A DNA stretch of 64,000 nucleotides from Flavobacterium collinsii. GTDB taxonomy: Bacteria > Bacteroidota > Bacteroidia > Flavobacteriales > Flavobacteriaceae. Positions 9,559 through 17,764 of the stretch are shown here, one piece after another. A program made the position numbers and the translations under genes. How positions within the stretch are numbered: position 1 is the stretch's first letter; every line of letters starts with the position of its first letter. The DNA is taken from NCBI RefSeq assembly GCF_902804485.1, contig NZ_CADCST010000102.1, forward strand, positions 62,001 through 126,000, in the 5' to 3' direction. The notes under the pieces were generated by a model that made no database searches, was not told the DNA's origin, and saw nothing but the letters and a program-made list of their open reading frames with translations.

Positions 9559-10823
9559 TTATCTTTCCAGCGGTTCTTTAAAAATTCGCGGTTGCTATTC
9601 TCTCTTGAATTGTGCCCAGGATTGTAAAGAACCGTTTCTTTTATAGCATCAGGTAAAAATTCCTGCTCAGCAAAATTATTGGCATAATCGTGCGAATATT
9701 TATAATCATCGCCATAACCGAGCTCTTTCATAAGCTTGGTTGGTGCATTTCTTAAGTGAATAGGAACTGGTAAATCTCCGGTTTGTTTTACCAATTGCTG
9801 TGCATTGCCAATAGCCATGTACGAGGCATTACTTTTAGGAGAGGTCGCCAGATAAATAGCACATTGACTTAGTATAATTCTGCTTTCCGGATAGCCAATT
9901 GTCGTTACTGCCTGAAAGGTATTGTTAGCCATGATAAAGGCAGTCGGATTAGCATTTCCAATATCCTCACTGGAGAGAATAAGCATTCTTCGGGCAATAA
10001 ATTTCACATCTTCACCACCTTCAATCATTCTGGCCAGCCAATAAACAGCCCCATTCGGATCACTGCCGCGAATAGATTTTATAAAGGCAGAAACAATATC
10101 ATAATGCTGTTCTCCACTTTTATCATATAAAACGGTATTTTGTTGAACCAATTCGAAAACACGATCGTTGGTAATAATTATTTCATCACCTGCCGATGCA
10201 TTAATGACAAGTTCAAAAATATTGAGCAATTTTCGTCCATCTCCTCCAGAAAGTCGGAGCAAAGCCTCAGTTTCTTTTAAGGTAATGTTTTTAGAAGCTA
10301 AATAAGTGTCTGTTTTTATAGCACGGTGCAGTAGAGCCTCTAGATCAGCTTTTGTGAACGCGTTAAGTACGTAAACCTGGCAACGTGACAATAATGCAGG
10401 AATGACCTCAAAACTTGGGTTATCTGTCGTCGCGCCAACAAGTGTAATCCAACCTTTTTCGACAGCAGCCAAAAGCGAATCTTGTTGTGACTTGCTGAAA
10501 CGATGTATCTCGTCAATAAATAAAATAGGATTTTTAGCTGTAAACAGTCCACCGCTTTGTTTGGCTTTTTCGATTACATCACGAATGTCTTTTACACCTG
10601 AATTTATGGCACTCAGTATATAAAAAGGTCGTTTTGATTCTTGTGCAATGATTTGTGCCAAAGTAGTTTTTCCAGTTCCCGGTGGTCCCCAGAAAATTAA
10701 TGACGGAATGATTCCTTTCGAAATTTGCTGCGTTAAGGATCCATTTGGTCCAACCAAGTGACTCTGACTGATATAATCTTCTAAATGTTGTGGGCGAATA
10801 CGCTCGGCTAAAGGTGCTTCCAT
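9546..10823 (-). CDS. rarA: Replication-associated recombination protein A (RarA/MgsA), AAA+ ATPase
   Basis: A clamp-loader-like AAA+ ATPase that acts at stalled replication forks. Walker A GPPGTGKTT is at residues 46-54 and Walker B LFIDEIHRF at 101-109, with sensor-1 VGATTDNPSFE, an arginine-finger region LLSRCQVY, and the C-terminal MgsA/RarA domain (SEDIGNANP, YLATSPKSN). The 425 residues are normal for the family. The gene is monocistronic and convergent with the exported-protein gene, and its 3' codons form part of the shared hairpin. Confidence 0.94.
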   Translation of the reverse strand: MEAPLAERIRPQHLEDYISQSHLVGPNGSLTQQISKGIIPSLIFWGPPGTGKTTLAQIIAQESKRPFYILSAINSGVKDIRDVIEKAKQSGGLFTAKNPILFIDEIHRFSKSQQDSLLAAVEKGWITLVGATTDNPSFEVIPALLSRCQVYVLNAFTKADLEALLHRAIKTDTYLASKNITLKETEALLRLSGGDGRKLLNIFELVINASAGDEIIITNDRVFELVQQNTVLYDKSGEQHYDIVSAFIKSIRGSDPNGAVYWLARMIEGGEDVKFIARRMLILSSEDIGNANPTAFIMANNTFQAVTTIGYPESRIILSQCAIYLATSPKSNASYMAIGNAQQLVKQTGDLPVPIHLRNAPTKLMKELGYGDDYKYSHDYANNFAEQEFLPDAIKETVLYNPGHNSRENSNREFLKNRWKDKYGY

Positions 10824-10859
10824 TTTGTAAAATTACTATTTTCAGTTTTAATTTTATAG

Positions 10860-10960
10860 TTTTTAGAAGCTATTCCTGCTGTCTGCTTTATCTTTTGCCT
10901 CCGCCGCGGCGGATACAAAAGGATGCCGCTCCCATCAGGGCTAAAAAGGCATTTGAGAAT
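10860..10960. repeat. Palindrome-centred intergenic repeat element
   Basis: The 218-base gap between divergent rarA and the rhomboid gene contains a perfect 14-bp GC palindrome, TCCGCCGCGGCGGA (10900-10913). It sits in a weaker outer inverted repeat (TTTTG…CAAAA), with flanks that on the minus strand read like a non-coding module. I recall similar modules scattered through Flavobacterium genomes, but no search was done. Confidence 0.6.
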
Positions 10961-10969
10961 GTTATTGTC

Positions 10970-11043
10970 AACTGACAAATTATCAGTAAATCGTAATTGG
11001 ATAGTTTTTTGATGTGATCATTTAAAATTAACTGATAAATTAT
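10970..11043. repeat. Near-identical 14-bp direct repeats 60 bases apart
   Basis: AACTGACAAATTAT (10970-10983) and AACTGATAAATTAT (11030-11043) differ at one base and are spaced exactly 60 bases apart. The second runs into the start codon of the rhomboid gene. Confidence 0.7.
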
Positions 11044-11806
11044 GAACGACAACCACTTTAAATTTACGACTTCAGTTATAGGACTTCCGGTATTTTTTGT
11101 TCTTTTTTTGTGGATTGTTTACTGGGTTCAGATCCGTTTTGATTTTGACTTTTATCAGTATGGTATTTATCCTCGGGATTTTTTAGGTCTGCAAGGTGTC
11201 TTGTTCAGTCCTTTTATTCATGAGAATTTGAGTCATTTATACAACAATTCCATACCGCTTCTGGTATTATTAGCAGCACTACAATTTTTTTATCCAAAGC
11301 AATCCTTTGCGGTTATCGCTTATGGTATATTGTTTTCAGGATTCATAACTTGGATTATTGGTCGCGAAAACTTTCATATAGGTGCCAGCGGATTGATTTA
11401 TGTTTTGGTAAGTTTTATTTTCTTTAAAGGGATACAAACAGGCTATTATCGGCTGGTTGCACTTTCACTATCGGTTATTTTGCTCTATGGCGGAATGATT
11501 TGGTACGTGTTTCCGGAGGTAGATAAAACCATTTCCTGGGAAGGACATTTGGCAGGTTTTATTACCGGATTTGCAATGTCTTTAATGTATAAAACTCCGG
11601 AGTACGCAAAGCCTATTGTCTATGAATGGCAGAAACCGGATTTTAATCCTGAAGAAGATCCTTTCATGAAGCATTTCGATGAAAATGGAAATTTCGTAAA
11701 TACAGAGATTGTAGAGGACGAGCAGGAAGTATTAGTGACTTATTTTAATTCGGATGTTTCGGTTAACTATATTTTGACAAAGTCTGAGGTTGAGGAGGAT
11801 AGGTAG
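11042..11806 (+). CDS. Rhomboid-family intramembrane serine protease
   Basis: An inner-membrane protease of 254 residues with several hydrophobic segments (about 13-30, 72-84, 88-105, 117-130, 138-156, 169-182). The catalytic pair is visible: Ser116 in GASG and His169 in EGHLAGF. The conserved HENLSHLYNN segment of loop 1 is at 60-69. The C-terminal 65 residues are acidic and probably cytoplasmic. The substrate is unknown. It converges on rlmB, and a long imperfect hairpin lies between them. Confidence 0.92.
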   Translation: MNDNHFKFTTSVIGLPVFFVLFLWIVYWVQIRFDFDFYQYGIYPRDFLGLQGVLFSPFIHENLSHLYNNSIPLLVLLAALQFFYPKQSFAVIAYGILFSGFITWIIGRENFHIGASGLIYVLVSFIFFKGIQTGYYRLVALSLSVILLYGGMIWYVFPEVDKTISWEGHLAGFITGFAMSLMYKTPEYAKPIVYEWQKPDFNPEEDPFMKHFDENGNFVNTEIVEDEQEVLVTYFNSDVSVNYILTKSEVEEDR

Positions 11807-11829
11807 TGTTGGGTGAAAATGTTTATTTT

Positions 11830-11878
11830 ACCCGTAGCTTAAGTTTGTAATTAACAGTAATACAATTAAGCTACAGGT
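11830..11878. other. Long inverted repeat between convergent genes
   Basis: GTAGCTTAA (11834-11842) pairs with TTAAGCTAC (11866-11874). An inner TTGTA/TACAA stem follows after a 2-base bulge, with extra ACC/GGT pairs outside. There is no T tract on either strand, so it is a weak terminator candidate. Confidence 0.55.
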
Positions 11879-11951
11879 TTAAGAAAGAGTATTTAGGAGT
11901 ATATTTTGAAGACATTAATTTGTCATCATAATTCTCAATTCTTTATATTAT

Positions 11952-12686
11952 TTAACTTCTCTGGCGAACAGCTTCATACAAAAATGCACCGCAGGCAACA
12001 GAAACATTCAAAGATCCAATTGATCCAAACATAGGTAATTTTGCTTTTTCGTCTACAATTTTTAGCACAGAAGGATTTATACCCCTGTCTTCAGACCCCA
12101 TAATGATAGCTACTGGTTCATTTAATGCAATGTCGTATATGTTCTGATCCGTTTTTTCAGTTGCCGCAACCGTTTTGATTCCTGATCCCTGAAGATAAAA
12201 AATTGCATCTTTAATGTGTTCAACTTTGCAAATAGGAACATTAAATACTGCTCCTGCCGAAGTTTTAACAGTGTCTCCGTTTACCGGAGCCGAACCTGCT
12301 TTCTGTACAATGATTCCGTTTACGCCGGTGCATTCAGCAGTTCTGATAATGGCACCAAAATTTCTTGCGTCTGAAATTTGATCCAGTATTAAAAATAAAG
12401 GTTTTGATCCTGATTCAATTGTTGATTCAACTAAATGTTCCAATTCTATAAAACCAATAGGGGAGATGGTTGCTACTGCTCCCTGGTGATTATTTGGAGT
12501 TAGGCGATTTAGTTTTTCTACAGGTACATACGAGAAATTAATGTTAGCGCGTTTCATCACTTTCATTAGATCTTTCATTAGTTCTCCGGAAATCTCTTTT
12601 TGAATAAATACTTTATCAACTTCTTTTCCTGCCTGAATGGCTTCTATAATGGCTCTAATTCCAAATATTTGATGTTCTTTTTCCAT
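11952..12686 (-). CDS. rlmB: 23S rRNA (guanosine-2'-O)-methyltransferase RlmB (SpoU/TrmH family)
   Basis: It methylates the ribose of a guanosine in the peptidyl-transferase region of 23S rRNA using S-adenosylmethionine. The N-terminal RNA-binding part starts IFGIRAIIEAI. The SPOUT knot motifs are present: DQISDARNFGAIIRTAECTG (motif 1), IMGSEDRGI (motif 2) and SLNVSVACGAFLYE (motif 3). The 244-residue length is typical. A TATATTTG box ends five bases before the ATG, so the transcript would be almost leaderless. Confidence 0.92.
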   Translation of the reverse strand: MEKEHQIFGIRAIIEAIQAGKEVDKVFIQKEISGELMKDLMKVMKRANINFSYVPVEKLNRLTPNNHQGAVATISPIGFIELEHLVESTIESGSKPLFLILDQISDARNFGAIIRTAECTGVNGIIVQKAGSAPVNGDTVKTSAGAVFNVPICKVEHIKDAIFYLQGSGIKTVAATEKTDQNIYDIALNEPVAIIMGSEDRGINPSVLKIVDEKAKLPMFGSIGSLNVSVACGAFLYEAVRQRS

Positions 12687-12690
12687 GGGA

Positions 12691-12698
12691 CAAATATA
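12691..12698 (-). promoter_or_regulatory. -7 box of rlmB
   Basis: On the minus strand TATATTTG fits TAnnTTTG exactly and lies 4 bases before the ATG. No clear upstream TTTG is seen at the expected distance. Confidence 0.5.
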
Positions 12699-12719
12699 GG
12701 TATAATGTTGGGATAAAAA

Positions 12720-12749
12720 AAAACCACTCTGACTGAACTGAGTGGTTTT
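12720..12749 (-). terminator. Terminator after the first SusCD pair
   Basis: AAAACCACTC (12720-12729) pairs with GAGTGGTTTT (12740-12749) around a 10-base loop. The A run at 12715-12720 becomes a T tail on the minus strand. Confidence 0.85.
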
Positions 12750-12773
12750 AATAGGTTTATAAATGTATCAGGA

Positions 12774-14294
12774 TTAATTATCCCACCACACTTTTGTTGT
12801 TAATGTAACATAAGGAATCGGAACTCCAGGTCCAGCAGCTAAAGAAGCACCGTTAACATTAATTTCTTTTTGAGGATATGGTAATCTTCTTGGAGTAACT
12901 CCATTGGTACGGTTAGTGGCAGGAGGAGTTAAAACAGGGAACCCTGTTCTTCTCCAGTCGACAAATGACTCATAAGATGCTTGATACATCGCGATCCATT
13001 TTTGGTTCATGATTCTTTGCAATGTATTGTTGTAAGCTACCGAAGGGTTAGCAATATAAGTTGCTATGTCACTATTTACGATGTGATCTATACCAGCTTC
13101 AATAAAAGGCTCTATTTTTGCTGCTTTTACATTATCTTCTACAGCATTACAGTCATTTGTTATGGCTTGTTCATATGCCGTTTTTGATTTTGCAAGGTCA
13201 CCAGCCCTAAAATAAATTTCAGACTTAATAAATTCTACTTCTGCTGCACTAATAAAAGTAACAGGTGAGTTAATTGAAGCGTAAGCTGGGCCTACACGAG
13301 AAAATAGATTTTCTCCTGAATCGTCTAAATCCTGACCCGGAAGGTTACCTAAGTATTGTCCCTTTAAACCTGATCCGTTGTTTTTAACAGGTAAGAAGTA
13401 TAAAGTAAGTCTAGGATCGCTTAAAGCTTTCATGTTGTCAACAAGGGTGCTACATACTGCCTGATCTTTTCTACCTGATAATACATCAAATTGATAAATA
13501 GGGTTTGCACCTGTAGCGATGTCTGTAAACTTCACTTGCGCATTATTCGTTGTAGTTGTTGTACTACGGGTAATTAGTAATGGGTTGGTTTGTAAAAAGG
13601 TCAGCGCTTGTGTTGGATTTCTTTTACTAAGATGATTAAGTAATCTTAATTTTAAGGAATTAGCAAATGCTTCCCATTGGGTTACATTACCACCATATAT
13701 TAAGTCAGCCGATCCAGGATTAACACCGGCATTGCTTTTTATGTTTACAATTGCCTGATCTAAAACAATAAGTAATGCAGGGTAAATTGTTTCTTGTTTA
13801 TCATAGGCAGGTGTAATGTTTGCTAGCCCTTTTAAGCTTTCGGTATACGGGATGTCTCCGAATATATCTGTTGCAACACTGAAAGTATAAACTTGAAGAA
13901 CCCTGGAAATACCAAGAGTAAGATTGTCACCTGAAATCTTAGTTTGATCTTCAATTGACCTTAAATCTATTAATACATCGTAGAGACTTGCCCATAAACC
14001 ATCAGTGTCTCCTGATGTGATGTTGTACTGTCCAAAATTTAAAGGCTGCCCTCTATGTCCGGAATAATGCTGTACAATACTTGCAGGCATTCTTGTCCCG
14101 TCTCCGCCAAGAGTATAAGCTAAGTTAACTTCTGCAGCTGATAATAATGTTACAAATGGAACTTCTGTTGGGTTGTTTGGGTCATTGTTTATGTCTAACT
14201 CATTTTCACAAGATACAAATACCGCCGCCAATGTAATTAAGCCGATATGAAATATTCGCTTAAAATATTTGTTGTCAATTTTTTTCATTTTCAT
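12774..14294 (-). CDS. SusD/RagB-type outer-membrane lipoprotein (pair 1)
   Basis: The surface lid lipoprotein of a SusCD uptake pair, 506 residues. The signal peptide ends in lipobox VFVSC, and the mature N-terminus CENEL is acidic as in Bacteroidota surface-export signals. SusD-like marks include NDPNNPTEVP near the N-terminus, the DIFGDIPYTES helix motif (near 142), an EAFANSLKLRLLNHL segment, and a C-terminal WRRTGFPVLTPP. It begins 11 bases after the stop of its SusC partner and ends in a terminator. The ligand cannot be told; no glycosidase is adjacent. Confidence 0.9.
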   Translation of the reverse strand: MKMKKIDNKYFKRIFHIGLITLAAVFVSCENELDINNDPNNPTEVPFVTLLSAAEVNLAYTLGGDGTRMPASIVQHYSGHRGQPLNFGQYNITSGDTDGLWASLYDVLIDLRSIEDQTKISGDNLTLGISRVLQVYTFSVATDIFGDIPYTESLKGLANITPAYDKQETIYPALLIVLDQAIVNIKSNAGVNPGSADLIYGGNVTQWEAFANSLKLRLLNHLSKRNPTQALTFLQTNPLLITRSTTTTTNNAQVKFTDIATGANPIYQFDVLSGRKDQAVCSTLVDNMKALSDPRLTLYFLPVKNNGSGLKGQYLGNLPGQDLDDSGENLFSRVGPAYASINSPVTFISAAEVEFIKSEIYFRAGDLAKSKTAYEQAITNDCNAVEDNVKAAKIEPFIEAGIDHIVNSDIATYIANPSVAYNNTLQRIMNQKWIAMYQASYESFVDWRRTGFPVLTPPATNRTNGVTPRRLPYPQKEINVNGASLAAGPGVPIPYVTLTTKVWWDN

Positions 14295-14305
14295 TAATTT
14301 AAGTA

Positions 14306-17300
14306 TTAGAATTGCGCTTTTAGGTTGAAACCAAAAGTTCTTGTAGTTGGGAATGCAAATCTGGAAACACCTTGTGCATTACCAGTTCCAAAAGAGCTCG
14401 ATTCCGGATCGATATGAGGAACATCTGTCCAGATAAATAAATTACGACCATATACTCCCAGATCCAGAGAACGAATATATTTGTCTTTTAACTTGAAAGA
14501 GTATCCAAGAGTAACTTCTCTTAGCTTAACCCAATTGTTTTTGTAAACGTATTGTTCGTTAGGATAAGCGCCTAATCCATACCAGTTTGCATCACGTTTC
14601 ACCACAACGTTATTGTCAGCTCCTGTAGTAGCATTTACTCCCGGGAAAATATAGTCATCGTTACGATTTAATGTCTCTTTACTAACACCATAAAAATCTA
14701 ACAATTCACCAGTTCCACTGTATAAATAACCACCTTGTCTTATGTCAGCAAGTGCTGTAAAATAAATATTTTTGTAGTTAATGGCTGTGCTTAGACCACC
14801 AGTCCAATCTGCCTCAGTATGGCCAAGAATTTGACCGTCTAATATAGAAGGGATTCCGTCGTCATCTACTAATACTTTTCCGTTTGCATCTCTGGCGTAC
14901 CCCGTTCCAACTATGGTACCTAATCTTTCCCCTTTTACAGCAAAGATTGCAGGGTTTCCGCCAAACCCACCAAGGAAAATTCTGTCTACACCCGGATAAG
15001 TTTCGTCAACACGTGATCTAATTCTACTAAAGTTGAAAGATACATCCCATCTGAAATCTTTTGTTTGAATAGGTGTTGTTCTTAACATAAGTTCAAAACC
15101 TTTCGAGCTAGTTTGTCCGCTATTGATAATTGTGGCAGTTGAACCTGTTGCAGGAGAAATATCTAATGGGATAATACCATCAGTATTCACGTTTCTGAAG
15201 TATGATGCATCTAAACCTATTCTATCTTTGAATAATTTTAATTCAACACCCACCTCATATTCTGTAGTGAATTCAGGAGTTAAATTAGCATTACTAATAG
15301 TATTTTGGATTGTGTATCCTGCCAGGTTATTAAATGGAAATTCTATTCCTATAGTAGTAAATCCATCTGCAAATATCCCTTTTCTGTAAGCAGGCTGTGT
15401 TAAATAAACATCAGCATCTCTACCTGTTTTCGAAGCACCTACACGTAATTTACCATATGTAAGTACGTCAGATTCGATTTTGAATGCATCCGTAAAAATT
15501 ACAGAAGCACTTACTCCTGGGTAGAAGAAACTTCTGTTGTCTTTTGGTAATGTTGAGCTCCATTCATTTCTTGCAACCACGTTTAAGAAAAGATAATTGT
15601 CATAGCTAAGAGATAAGTCTCCAAATACTCCAAATAATGTTCTTCTTGAGTTGTAAATATATCCAGGAGAGAATGTCTTGATGTTGTTCGTATTGATAAT
15701 TCCTGGAAGAATTAGTTCGGTTCCGGTAATTATTGAATTTTGGACAGTTCTATTGTTGTAATCTTGTCCAGCTGTTAAAGTGGCTTTAAACTTATCAGTG
15801 ATATCTTTATTGAAAGTAGCAGTCAATGTAGAGTTGGTTTCCTGACGAGTAACATTGTCGTAACTTAGATATCCTCGTGGATTACCTCCAGTGTTGATGT
15901 CTTTGAAAAGAGTTCTTTTGTCAGATAAATAGTCATTACCAAGACGATAAGCTAACTTGAAGCCTTTAGCTACATCAAAGGCGAAGTTTAAACCTGTAAT
16001 ATATCTTTGGCTATCAGTACGAGCTGAGTTTTTGTTAACAGTCCAGTATGGGTTGTCAAAAGCTCCTCCACGGAAGTTAATTTGAGTTCCGTTCGGTCTT
16101 TCATATCCGTAACCTTTTAAATCCCATGAAACAGGAGCGTGGAATAATGCGAAAAATGGATTAGATCCGTCTTGTCCCGCATAAGCAAGGTCTCCTTCAG
16201 AAGCGTTGTAGCTTAAGTTAACACCAGCTGTAAATCTACTGCTGAATTTGTAGTTACTGTTAAAACGACCATTGAATTTTTGATATCCTTGATTAGGAAC
16301 AATAGAAGTTTGTTTTGATTGTCCAATGGATACGAACATATCGTACGCATCAGTAGAATTTGAAAGAGAAATATTATTGTTATAAGTTATTCCTGTTTGA
16401 AGGAATTGCTTTCTCGGGTCAAATACTTTTAATTGAATTTGTTGTGCTCCTAATCCTTGAGCTGCACCTGCTCCAGGGCTTGATACAGTTTGTCCTGTAA
16501 TTCTTGGACCAAATGATCTGGAAGTACCTTCTTGATAAGTTACACCGTTTGATCCCTGTGCATATTCAGTTTGAAAATCAGGTAAAACAAGAGCATCATC
16601 TATTCCTACGGAACTAGTGAATTCAATTACAGGTTTTCCTGCTTTATCAGAACCTGTTTTTGTTGTAATTAAGATAACACCATTCGAACCACGATTTCCA
16701 TACAATACAGCTCCGGCAGCACCTTTAAGAACTGTTACGCTTGCAATATCATTTGGGTTGATGTCAGCGGCTCTGTTAGGGCTATTAAATCCTACTACAG
16801 TATTATCGTTACCATCGTTGGCATTACTCATTGGAATTCCGTCAATAACATAAAGAGGTTCATTGTTTCCTGTTATTGATTTGTTTCCTCCTCTGATTAC
16901 CAATCTACTTGCTTGGCCTGGAGCACCTCCTGAAGCAGTTACTTGAAGACCGGAAACTTTTCCGCTAAGACCATTTACAAGGTTTTGGTTATTTCCTTTG
17001 TTAAGATCATTTCCAGATACTTTTGTTGTGGCGTAACCGATAGCTTTGTCAGATTTTTTAATACCTAATGCTGTTACGACTACACTTTCAAGTTCCACCG
17101 AATTATCGGCTAACTTTATGTTAACAGAAGTTGAAGATGCAGCTACTTCTTGAGATTTCATCCCGATGTAGCTAAATACCAAAACTTGATTTGATGAGGC
17201 TTTGATAGAAAATTTACCATCAAAGTCTGTTTGTGTTCCTGTTTTTGTTCCTTTAACTAGTACACTAACACCCGGTAAAGGCATTCCTGTATTGTCAGAA

Positions 17301-17392
17301 ACTGTTCCAGAAACAGCTCTTTCTTGCGCAAAAGTAAGTTGCGCAACTAGTACTAATAAAAGTACTAAGAATCCATTGAACTTTAGTTTCAT
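14306..17392 (-). CDS. SusC/RagA-type TonB-dependent outer-membrane transporter (pair 1)
   Basis: An outer-membrane channel of 1028 residues that works with the SusD just downstream. Residues 1-22 are a signal peptide (…LVAQLTFAQ). Residues 23-105 are a carboxypeptidase-regulatory-like domain (VSGTVSDNTGMPLPGVSV). A plug follows with VIRGGNKSITGNNEPLYVID and VLKGAAGAVLYGNRGSNGVI (about 160-240), then a beta-barrel ending in FGFNLKAQF with terminal Phe. The first 85 or so residues are nearly the same as in the other two SusC proteins here, while plug and barrel diverge, so ligands probably differ. Confidence 0.94.
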   Translation of the reverse strand: MKLKFNGFLVLLLVLVAQLTFAQERAVSGTVSDNTGMPLPGVSVLVKGTKTGTQTDFDGKFSIKASSNQVLVFSYIGMKSQEVAASSTSVNIKLADNSVELESVVVTALGIKKSDKAIGYATTKVSGNDLNKGNNQNLVNGLSGKVSGLQVTASGGAPGQASRLVIRGGNKSITGNNEPLYVIDGIPMSNANDGNDNTVVGFNSPNRAADINPNDIASVTVLKGAAGAVLYGNRGSNGVILITTKTGSDKAGKPVIEFTSSVGIDDALVLPDFQTEYAQGSNGVTYQEGTSRSFGPRITGQTVSSPGAGAAQGLGAQQIQLKVFDPRKQFLQTGITYNNNISLSNSTDAYDMFVSIGQSKQTSIVPNQGYQKFNGRFNSNYKFSSRFTAGVNLSYNASEGDLAYAGQDGSNPFFALFHAPVSWDLKGYGYERPNGTQINFRGGAFDNPYWTVNKNSARTDSQRYITGLNFAFDVAKGFKLAYRLGNDYLSDKRTLFKDINTGGNPRGYLSYDNVTRQETNSTLTATFNKDITDKFKATLTAGQDYNNRTVQNSIITGTELILPGIINTNNIKTFSPGYIYNSRRTLFGVFGDLSLSYDNYLFLNVVARNEWSSTLPKDNRSFFYPGVSASVIFTDAFKIESDVLTYGKLRVGASKTGRDADVYLTQPAYRKGIFADGFTTIGIEFPFNNLAGYTIQNTISNANLTPEFTTEYEVGVELKLFKDRIGLDASYFRNVNTDGIIPLDISPATGSTATIINSGQTSSKGFELMLRTTPIQTKDFRWDVSFNFSRIRSRVDETYPGVDRIFLGGFGGNPAIFAVKGERLGTIVGTGYARDANGKVLVDDDGIPSILDGQILGHTEADWTGGLSTAINYKNIYFTALADIRQGGYLYSGTGELLDFYGVSKETLNRNDDYIFPGVNATTGADNNVVVKRDANWYGLGAYPNEQYVYKNNWVKLREVTLGYSFKLKDKYIRSLDLGVYGRNLFIWTDVPHIDPESSSFGTGNAQGVSRFAFPTTRTFGFNLKAQF

Positions 17393-17520
17393 TTTTATGT
17401 GTTTTGAATTAGTTTGGTAAAAATCTTAATTATTTGTTAATCTACCTAATATAAAAAGCTTTTTTTTTACCCGTATTATTTAATTATTACGGAATGTATT
17501 TTTTTTGCGTTAAAATACGC
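17393..17520 (-). promoter_or_regulatory. Conserved leader/promoter region of SusC pair 1
   Basis: It is co-linear with the region upstream of SusC pair 2: TTGAATTAGT near the start codon, a CTTAAT…TTAAT block, a T-rich run and CGTTAAAAT in the same order and spacing. An imperfect inverted repeat CCGTA-N12-TACGG lies at 17471-17492. No exact TAnnTTTG box was found. Confidence 0.55.
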
Positions 17521-17699
17521 CTGTTAATGCGGTATTGTTGATTTTTCGATTAAAATGTGATAATAGTGAGAATTATTGGAGTTTTATGAAATGTTAAATT
17601 TTGGAAATTGAAATTAAGATTGTTTCTTTTTTTTATCAATGTTCAAAAACAATATAAGAGATTGTTTTGTTTTAATATTTAGGAAAGGTGTAGATAAGA
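17521..17699. other. Gene-free remainder between SusC 1 and SusD 2
   Basis: The gap between these genes is 372 bases. Beyond the conserved leader and the terminator, this AT-rich stretch shows no open frame or repeat I can support. Confidence 0.6.
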
Positions 17700-17735
17700 A
17701 AAAAGGGCACTCATCTTATGATGAATGCCCTTTTT
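17700..17735 (-). terminator. Terminator after the second SusCD pair
   Basis: AAAAAGGGCA, a one-base mismatch, then TCATC (17700-17715) pairs with GATGA…TGCCCTTTTT (17720-17735) around a 4-base loop. A-rich flanks give T tails in either direction. Confidence 0.88.
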
Positions 17736-17764
17736 AGGAGTTGTTTAGGAATTAAAAGATACTA

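Noticed and set aside
10790..10975. Plus-strand frame over the GC palindrome
   Set aside because: It covers the rarA start region and the repeat module, and no protein likeness was seen.
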